Shown in pieces: positions 58,305-64,000 of a stretch of DNA of 64,000 nt (position 1 is the first letter of the stretch; every line of letters starts with the position of its first letter). This DNA is from CAVVJA01 sp963779485 (GTDB taxonomy: Bacteria; Actinomycetota; Actinomycetes; Mycobacteriales; Jatrophihabitantaceae): contig CAVZYJ010000008.1 of assembly GCA_963779485.1 (NCBI GenBank), forward strand, positions 124,001-188,000. Direction: 5' to 3'. The notes below the pieces were generated by a model. It searched no databases and was not told the DNA's origin. It was given only the letters and a program-made list of their open reading frames with translations. The translations under genes were made by a program, and so were the position numbers.

Positions 58305-59343
58305 TGTCAAGGTTGTCGAGGGTGACGGCAGCCCGGGCCGGCCGACGATGCGCGACGTCGCCGCGCTGGCCGGGGTCGGGATCAAGACCGTCTCGCGAGT
58401 CGTCAACGACGTGCCCACCGTCGCCCCGGACCTCGTGGCCCGAGTCAACGAGGCCGCAGCGAAGCTCGGCTACCGGCCGAACCTCACAGCAAGCTCACTC
58501 CGTCGCAGCGACCGCCGCACCTCGACCATCGGTTTGCTGCTGGAGAACGTCGCCAATCCGTTTTCCGGAGTGGTGCACAGGGCGGTCGAGGAGGTCGCCC
58601 GAGCCCGCGGCGTCCTCGTGCTGACCGGAAGTCTCGACGAGGACCCGGCGCAGGAAAAGAATCTCGCGCGGGCACTGATCGACCGCGGCGCGGATGGCCT
58701 GCTCGTGGTACCGGCGGGTAGCGACCATAGCTACCTTGTCGGGGAGCAGCGCGCGGGAACCCAGATCGTGTTCCTCGACCGCAACCCATCCCTCGTCGCC
58801 GCCGACACCGTCCGATCGGATCACCACAAGGGCGCCGTCGGAGCAATCGCCCACCTGATCGATCACGGTCACCGGCGTATCGCGTATCTCGGCGATCGGG
58901 CCGACGTCAGCACCGCGCGCGAACGCCACGCCGGATACCTCGCGGCCCTTCGGGCGGCCGGCCTCGGCGTTTCGGATGAGCTGATCCACCAAGACCTGTC
59001 CACCACCGAACAGGCTGAGGAGCAGACGCGGGCCATTCTTGATCAACCGGAGCCACCTACGGCCCTGTTCACCAGCCAGAACCTCGTCACGATCGGCGCG
59101 CTGCGCGCACTGCGGCGCGCCGGGTTGCGCGGCCGGATCGCCCACGTCGGATTCGACGACGTCGTGCTGGCCGACGTCCTCGAGCCCGGCGTCACCATCG
59201 TGGCGCAGGATCCCAGCGAGATCGGGCACCTCGCGGCCACGATGCTGTTCGCGCGGATCGATGGAGACCGGTCCCCCGCACGGACGGTCGTGGTGCCGAC
59301 CCGGCTGATCGCCCGGGGCTCAGGCGAGCTGCCGCCGCCGTAA
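58300..59343 (+). CDS. LacI-family transcriptional regulator of the ABC operon
   Basis: 347 residues: TMRDVAALAGVGIKTVSRVV NDVPTVAPDL (DNA-binding and hinge), GLLLENVANPFSGVVHRAVE, VFLDRNPSLVAADTVRSDHH, HVGFDDVVLADVLEPGVTIV. Closely parallel in sequence to the other LacI at 49.9 kb, suggesting an ancient duplication. Its gene is divergent from the binding protein, and two operator sequences lie between or at its start. Probably represses fructose uptake and hydrolase genes until the inducer appears. Confidence 0.9.
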   Translation: MSVKVVEGDGSPGRPTMRDVAALAGVGIKTVSRVVNDVPTVAPDLVARVNEAAAKLGYRPNLTASSLRRSDRRTSTIGLLLENVANPFSGVVHRAVEEVARARGVLVLTGSLDEDPAQEKNLARALIDRGADGLLVVPAGSDHSYLVGEQRAGTQIVFLDRNPSLVAADTVRSDHHKGAVGAIAHLIDHGHRRIAYLGDRADVSTARERHAGYLAALRAAGLGVSDELIHQDLSTTEQAEEQTRAILDQPEPPTALFTSQNLVTIGALRALRRAGLRGRIAHVGFDDVVLADVLEPGVTIVAQDPSEIGHLAATMLFARIDGDRSPARTVVVPTRLIARGSGELPPP

Positions 59344-59609
59344 CCCGATCCGTCAGCGACGCCGCCTGCTCCGCCGCCGTCGGGGGCCGTACCGATGATG
59401 TCCCAGCTGATAATTGATCTTCGTTAGTCCGGGATTAGTCCGGAGAACGGCAAAAGCGATCGCCGCTGGCCGTCGCTAGCCAGGCCGGTGAAGTTGGCCA
59501 TCGTGGCGCCGGTGACGAAACCGAAAGCCGACTGCGGGGGCCGAGTAGGTCCAGCAGCCAACCGGCCGCCGCCCATGGGGTGCTCGTGGTGGATGCCTGG
59601 CAGCGTCGC

Positions 59610-59723
59610 GGCCTTGCTCGAGGCGGCGGACGGCTGGATGCCAAGAACAGCGCGATCATCATGTCCGCCGTCCTACTGATCCTCGGCGTCGCCCTTATCA
59701 GCAACGGAGTAATGGGCGTCTGA
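59610..59723 (+). pseudogene. C-terminal remnant of a GAP/SfLAP-like membrane protein
   Basis: Ends NSAIIMSAVLLILGVALISN GVMGV, a final membrane helix typical of GAP-family (PF11139) proteins. Upstream sequence does not supply the rest in any frame. Weak evidence. Confidence 0.3.
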
Positions 59724-59817
59724 GCAATGCGCACACGTCTTTCGCCCTAATGGGGCCTTCCTCACTCTGGGCATTGCGCCAAAGTGCTGTCCGAGTCGGA
59801 TCGCCGGCGAACGTATC

Positions 59818-60030
59818 TCATTGTTTCGTGATCAGCTGTGCCGGATGTTGATCCATCCGGGCTAATGTCTGGTCTCGGCAGATTTCGATGCCGGCAATCG
59901 GCTGGTGGTCGAGAATTCGTCTTGCTACTGCCGGATCGAGCGATGCGATTAGCATGCCGGTGGACAGTGCGAGCCCCCACGCTCTGCGCGCGTCGCGCCC
60001 GTGTCGGCCAGCTGGTTGATCTGTGACCAA
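59818..60030 (-). CDS. Possible small protein
   Basis: DARRAWGLALSTGMLIASLD PAVARRILDHQPIAGIEICR has coding character, but no family and no clear ribosome site. Confidence 0.25.
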   Translation of the reverse strand: MVTDQPAGRHGRDARRAWGLALSTGMLIASLDPAVARRILDHQPIAGIEICRDQTLARMDQHPAQLITKQ

Positions 60031-60094
60031 GTGGCCGATGAAGCGCGCGGTGTCGGCGCGAAGCGTCAGTCAAAGCCGGATTCTCCTGCCCGAC

Positions 60095-60245
60095 GGACTG
60101 CGCCGCAACGTTGTGCCGCAGCCGCACTCACCGCTCTACACCACAGACCCGCCACCCTCCTACCTCTTCCCACCCGAAATAGCATCTTCAATAGGAGCCG
60201 TCATTTACCAACAACTTCCAACTCTTTACCAAATAGCGGCACGCA
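60095..60245. other. Local composition drop before a truncated gene
   Basis: About 130 bases poor in G and rich in C/T/A interrupt GC-rich DNA. The FAD oxidoreductase frame begins right after it, without its N-terminal half. This may mark a deletion or another join. Confidence 0.4.
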
Positions 60246-60842
60246 TTCGGCGATGACGTCGGCAAGGCGGTGGAGGGTCTGTTCAGTGGGGCGGGAATCA
60301 CGCTGCACACGCGGACCCGGGCCCACGTGGACGGGCCGCGGCGGCTGCGTCTGGAGCCCGGTGACATCGACCTGCACCCGGACCGGATCGTGACCCTGCC
60401 GACGATCACCGGGCCGAACCTGCGTGGCATTCCCGGCGAGGCCATCGATCGGTTCATCTCTGTCGATGACCGGTGCCGGGTGCGCAATACCGATGGGCGG
60501 GTTTTCGCCGCCGGCGACGTAACTGACTTGCCGGTGAAGAACGCTAGTCTCGCCGCGCAGCAAGCGGACACCGCCGCCGCTGGCATCGCCCATCTGGCCG
60601 GCGCCGGCCCAGCCCCGCCTGCCTTGCGACCGGTGCTGTATGGCACGTTGCTGACCGGGGATAAGCCGCTGTACCTGGCGGCCCACCTGATCGCTGGAAC
60701 GGGCTCGAGAGCGCAAATCCATGACCAGCCGCCGTGGCCGTCCGACCAGCTCGTCTTCGCCGAAGAACTCACCGCTTACATCGCCGGTCTTCGGCCCCAG
60801 GTCTCGCGTCGGCCCGCGGCCCCTAGCACGCGACGGCCTTGA
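60237..60842 (+). pseudogene. NAD(P)/FAD-dependent oxidoreductase, 5' truncated
   Basis: The frame opens after a TAG at 60,234 and reads GKAVEGLFSGAGITLHTRTR, LRGIPGEAIDRFISVDDRCR, NTDGRVFAAGDVTDLPVKNA (FAD-binding GDxTD) and LAAQQADTAAAGIAHL. This is the C-terminal half of a sulfide:quinone reductase-like pyridine nucleotide-disulfide oxidoreductase. Both N-terminal dinucleotide-binding motifs are missing, so the enzyme cannot be active as shown. Confidence 0.7.
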
Positions 60843-61088
60843 CCCTGCGGGCCGCATCCAATCGCCGCCGAGTGCACGATGTGCTGGACATGGCGAGCAC
60901 GCGGGCCCTGGTATACGGGCTGGCCATGCCGGTGGTCGGCCGATTCTGCAGCCTCGACGTCGAGTGTCTGTACGGCCCTCTCAAAGGTCCCGGAAGTGCC
61001 GAGACGAACTCACCGGCCAGATCGACGCCGGGTTGGCCGATCCGTCTACCGGGCATGCCTCCTCCGCAGTGATTCCGCAGGGATGGGG

Positions 61089-62318
61089 TCAGCCGCTTGC
61101 CGGGAGCTCGCGGGTGGGCCAGTCGAGTAGTCGGGCTCCGAGCACCGCTACGTGCAGAGCGAATCGCTGGGCGGGGTCGGTTGCGTCGTGTCCGGTGAGA
61201 GCTTTGACTTTGGCCAGCCGGTAGGTGATGGTGCGGACGGACAGGTGCAGGCGGCGTGCGGTCTCGGTGGCCACTTCCCCGGTGGCGAAGTAGGCCTGCA
61301 GGGTCTGCAGCAGCGGCTCGGCGCCGCCGCGGGCTTGGGTGAGCGGGGTCAGGACGGAGTGCACCAGGTCGGCGATGGCGGCCTGATCGCGGCCGATCAC
61401 CCGGTAGACGAGCAGGTCGCGGCCGTGTACCGCGTCGGTATCGAGACGGAGTCGCTCTGCGAGGGTGAGCGCTTCTCGAGCTTCCTCATAGGAGCGGGCG
61501 ATCCCGTAGGCACCAAGGTGAGGACGACCTGCGGCGACCCGCCACTGTGGACGCTTCCCGAGCCGCCTGAGTTCGGCCTGCAGGACCGCTTCAACGTCCG
61601 GTCGGCCACGAGGTGAGGAGGTCGCTGACGGCTCGCCGGGGACCAGCACAACGAGGCGGCCGTCTTTGGTGGCGACCAGCACGTCGCGATCCCCGAAGCG
61701 GTCAACGATGACGCGTTCGACAACGATTGCCGCCCTGTCTAGCAGTGCGGATGAACCGACGGGTGCTGCGAGCGCGACTTGGTGGGCGCGGCCCAGGTCG
61801 AGGCCGAACGGCTCGGCCCGTTCGACCATCCGGGAGACGTCCGCATCGCCGCGCAGCAGATCGTCGATGACCTCTCGTCGCAGGGCTTCCTCCCGGCGAA
61901 CCATGTCGCGCCGTGCCAGCTGGTGCCCGTCGACCAGCACCTCGACGGCGTCGTCGATCACGCGAAGTACCGCCTCGGCGGCGGCGCGCACCTTGTGGCG
62001 GTCACGTGTCCGGACGACCATCGGCAGTTCGCGCCACAGCCGCCACGCTGCCGAGAGGTACAGGTCGACTGCCTGTCCGGCGCTGACGCCCTGTTCGGCG
62101 GCACGTCGGCCGAGCTCGCGGACGGCCTCGAGTTCTCGTTTCTGTGGTCGACGCCCGGATACGGCGGCATCGGCGAGGATGGTGAGGTATTGACCGAGTA
62201 GCTCGACCGGGGTGCCGGCGGCGGCCGCGGCCGCGTCGGCGACGGCGGCCAGCCAGGCTTGCTCCGGGTTGGGTTCGGCGCGTCCGCGGTGCCGCGCTGA
62301 CGTCGGTCGGCTGGTCAT
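61089..62318 (-). CDS. PucR/CdaR-type transcriptional regulator
   Basis: About 410 residues from ATG 62318 (MTSRPTSARHRGR); the 64 codons upstream are not protein-like. N-terminal helical domain (ELLGQYLTILADAAVSGRRP), a central GGDEF-like degenerate domain (HLGAYGIARSYEEAREALTL AERL), and a C-terminal PucR helix-turn-helix: LLQTLQAYFATGEVATETAR RLHLSVRTITYRLAKVKALT. It activates or represses catabolic genes; target unknown. Divergent from the small-gene cassette that begins at 62.5 kb. Confidence 0.82.
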   Translation of the reverse strand: MTSRPTSARHRGRAEPNPEQAWLAAVADAAAAAAGTPVELLGQYLTILADAAVSGRRPQKRELEAVRELGRRAAEQGVSAGQAVDLYLSAAWRLWRELPMVVRTRDRHKVRAAAEAVLRVIDDAVEVLVDGHQLARRDMVRREEALRREVIDDLLRGDADVSRMVERAEPFGLDLGRAHQVALAAPVGSSALLDRAAIVVERVIVDRFGDRDVLVATKDGRLVVLVPGEPSATSSPRGRPDVEAVLQAELRRLGKRPQWRVAAGRPHLGAYGIARSYEEAREALTLAERLRLDTDAVHGRDLLVYRVIGRDQAAIADLVHSVLTPLTQARGGAEPLLQTLQAYFATGEVATETARRLHLSVRTITYRLAKVKALTGHDATDPAQRFALHVAVLGARLLDWPTRELPASG

Positions 62319-62533
62319 GCGACCTCCCCGTGGCGTCGGCGGGCTACTCATTTCCCGCGTCGTCCAGTACAGCCTCATTGCCGACGGTCGGCAAGGCAAC
62401 CAAGCAGAGGATGACCGGCGCGGGCCCTGTCCGGCAACGGAACGGGACGGCACCGTAGAACCTGTGCGATCAATGGCCGTCCGACGGACCGATCGCCGCA
62501 GATGCACCACCCGATGAAAGAGAGTTGATACAG

Positions 62534-62887
62534 ATGAGCTTCCGGACCGGCACCCCGGCCGTGGATCCTCGCTCGCACGCCGGACAGCGGCACGTCAGCA
62601 GCGAGACTGTCCACCGCGACGCGGCGCGGTCGGTGACTGGAGTTTTAGGTGGCCGCAATTGCCGGCCCCATCCCGGGGTGATCGCGCGGCGGAGACGGGC
62701 CACGCGTGACGCGGCCGAAGGTCCTCTTCGCTGCGACGATGCGGCCACCACGGTGGCAGCGATGGTGGGTGACGACGTCACCGCCGCGGTGACGCTGAAT
62801 GACCTAGGCGACGTCGCTGCCGTCATCTACGCCACCGGCAGCCGTGGCCTGTTGGTTCGCCCCGACCCGAGCTGCAATCAGCGTTAG
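62534..62887 (+). CDS. Small hypothetical protein
   Basis: 117 residues from ATG 62534. The C-terminal half has protein character (TTVAAMVGDDVTAAVTLNDL GDVAAVIYATGSRGLLV); the rest is Arg-rich and might be frameshifted. Family unknown. Confidence 0.35.
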   Translation: MSFRTGTPAVDPRSHAGQRHVSSETVHRDAARSVTGVLGGRNCRPHPGVIARRRRATRDAAEGPLRCDDAATTVAAMVGDDVTAAVTLNDLGDVAAVIYATGSRGLLVRPDPSCNQR

Positions 62888-62902
62888 GAGAGTGTTCGTT
62901 CC

Positions 62903-63277
62903 ATGATTGCCTTGCTTTTCTTTGTTCTGCTGTTCGCCGGGCTGGCCGCTGCGGGCATCGCCGGCTGGTCGGTTGACAGCCGCGACTCCCGATTCAGCTT
63001 GTGGCCCTTGAACCGCGTCGCTCCCGACGACCCTCCAGAGCCCGCTGCGAGAGCCCTCGGCGCGCCAAAGCCGGCCCCCCAAGCTCGCGATTACGCGAGT
63101 CGGTCGGCGGGCCTGCCCGCGCATCGCGACACCGCGCGTCTTCGCGTAATGCGCCACGCACCTGCGGAACGAGCTGTCCGCGCTCTCCGGCTACGTGTGC
63201 GGCGTCGGCATGCGGCTGGGCATGCTGTGCCGCCGCCGCACCCACCAGCACGGGGGCGACGGGCGGCCCAGTCATGA
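62903..63277 (+). CDS. Small single-pass membrane protein
   Basis: GGAGAG precedes ATG 62903. MIALLFFVLLFAGLAAAGIA is one membrane helix followed by a polar region (GWSVDSRDSRFSLWPLNR). The Arg/Ala-rich second half may be out of frame. The stop overlaps the next ATG. Confidence 0.5.
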   Translation: MIALLFFVLLFAGLAAAGIAGWSVDSRDSRFSLWPLNRVAPDDPPEPAARALGAPKPAPQARDYASRSAGLPAHRDTARLRVMRHAPAERAVRALRLRVRRRHAAGHAVPPPHPPARGRRAAQS

Positions 63278-63564
63278 CGACACCGCTGGCCGAGCGGCGA
63301 CGGGACTTGCACAACACGAGCATCAACTTTGATCTGGCGGTGGCCGGACGGTGCGGCTTCACGCATATCCCAAGCGGCCGAGTGTGTCAGCTTCCCTACC
63401 GACACCCGGGCCCCTGCAAGCTGCGCTACCTGGCCCTCGCTGCCACACCAACGCCCGCCGGCCTGGGGCAGAACCCAACAGACAACGCCCCGGTGACGGC
63501 GACCGAACGTCGGAGCGTCGCGACCCGAAACGCAACCCCCACACGCTGCGAGGAGCAGATATGA
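63274..63564 (+). CDS. Small Cys/His-containing hypothetical protein
   Basis: 96 residues; AGRCGFTHIPSGRVCQLPYR HPGPCKLRY has a C-x9-C-x4-H-x3-C spacing that could bind zinc. ATGA overlaps with both neighbours. Confidence 0.45.
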   Translation: MTTPLAERRRDLHNTSINFDLAVAGRCGFTHIPSGRVCQLPYRHPGPCKLRYLALAATPTPAGLGQNPTDNAPVTATERRSVATRNATPTRCEEQI

Positions 63565-64000
63565 CCAACCGGACACCCACCCTGCGGATGGCCGAATCTC
63601 GCGGTGTCACTGACCATCTACCTGACCTGCGGTCAGCTCTCGAACAGCAGCGCCAATTCCGGACGGACCAACTCGACGAACTCGCCGCCGACCTCGCGGA
63701 CCCTGCGACCGCGGCTGACCTGCCAAGAATCCAGGTCGCGGCCGCGGTCAGAACGGCCGCAGCGGCCGCCCTAGCCGACATTGACGCCGCCCTGCAGCGC
63801 ATCGAGCACGGCGGCTACGGAACATGCCAGCAATGCGACGCCGCCATTCCGTTGGAACGCCTGGAAATACTGCCGATGAGCAGGCTCTGCATGCGTTGCC
63901 AACACGCCGCCGAGACCCGCCGGCCTGCAACGACACACCGAGCGGTCCAAGGCGGCGGGAACAACGCAAGCCCCGCACGTCACCCAAGCTCCGCAGTGCG
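63561..64000 (+). CDS. TraR/DksA-type zinc-finger protein (3' partial)
   Basis: ATG 63561 overlaps the previous stop. A long helical hairpin (RSALEQQRQFRTDQLDELAA, LADIDAALQRIEHGGYGTCQ) is followed by the zinc finger CQQC...CMRC, the layout of DksA/TraR proteins that bind RNA polymerase through the secondary channel, though actinobacterial members are less studied. The frame is open at the window end. Confidence 0.75.
   Translation, partial: MTNRTPTLRMAESRGVTDHLPDLRSALEQQRQFRTDQLDELAADLADPATAADLPRIQVAAAVRTAAAAALADIDAALQRIEHGGYGTCQQCDAAIPLERLEILPMSRLCMRCQHAAETRRPATTHRAVQGGGNNASPARHPSSAV

Noticed and set aside
60840..61072. Small plus-strand ORF after the FAD oxidoreductase fragment
   Set aside because: No motif, no ribosome site and composition like random GC-rich sequence.

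Overview
This 64 kb window is best read as three unrelated stretches of DNA joined end to end. Segment A (1 to about 20,540) is GC-rich. It carries secreted proteins ending in IPT/TIG plus S-layer-like repeats, a GH44 glycosidase, BNR beta-propeller proteins, a FecR/YXWXXY protein, and an ileS-lspA-lgt-rluD cluster. That style fits Acidobacteriota (Thermoanaerobaculia-like), which is an inference from gene style only. Segment B (about 20,540 to 31,870) is AT-rich. It holds a BrnQ transporter, PDDEXK/AAA-ATPase-like and WD40/LRR debris, toxin-antitoxin genes and many broken genes, as in a host-associated bacterium of Dependentiae or Chlamydiae type (inference). Segment C (about 31,870 to 64,000) is GC-rich and actinobacterial: an integrase at a tRNA-Met 3' half, IS30, IS256, ISL3, IS1182, IS1634 and IS3 genes or remnants, LacI-regulated fructan use, and a PucR-type regulator. 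Both joins cut reading frames: a secreted-protein gene at 20.54 kb, and a gene tail fused to a repeat end at 31.87 kb. They look like contig or assembly joins rather than gene transfer.

Segment A, left to right: a partial S-layer-like protein; GH44 endoglucanase-type gene; bactofilin; BNR fragment; PLP aminotransferase; aldehyde dehydrogenase; large BNR/sortilin-like secreted protein. The minus strand then reads ileS, lspA, lgt, rluD (isoleucyl-tRNA synthesis, then lipoprotein signal peptidase and lipidation), and acpS, thiE-like, small membrane protein, FecR protein. Peptide deformylase lies at the right edge. Many genes here are split by single-base indels, mostly +1, although the protein family can be followed across all frames. 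This looks like uncorrected long-read error.

Segment B: truncated secreted peptide, brnQ, cysteine-rich secreted protein, a fragmented gene, a roughly 720-residue unknown protein with two homopolymer frameshifts, then a repeat-rich zone. That zone holds two inverted copies of a 177 bp hairpin element (one with a clean 10 bp target duplication), 54 bp inverted repeats, a DUF488 remnant, an AAA-ATPase-like/PDDEXK pseudogene, an RHH-PIN toxin-antitoxin pair, and LRR/TPR, HicB and WD40 remnants.

Segment C: a coupled cassette of small mobile-element genes; membrane protein; a frameshifted polyprenyl glycosylphosphotransferase; an ArsR-SRPBCC-DHFR-like operon; HD hydrolase; IS30; att site plus tyrosine integrase; TenA-like protein; a head-to-head pair of genes that each show an Rx4H motif of HEPN type; SnoaL-like protein; and IS remnants. 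A fructan/fructose locus follows: LacI, a GH32 levanase/inulinase with nested inserted modules, and a ribose-type ABC transporter (ATPase, permease, lipoprotein) divergent from a second LacI. The palindrome GACAACGTTGTC lies upstream of both GH32 and the binding protein, so the locus appears to be one regulon in which secreted GH32 frees fructose for the transporter. The window ends with a 5'-truncated FAD oxidoreductase, a PucR-like regulator, and a coupled set of small genes ending in a TraR/DksA zinc-finger protein.
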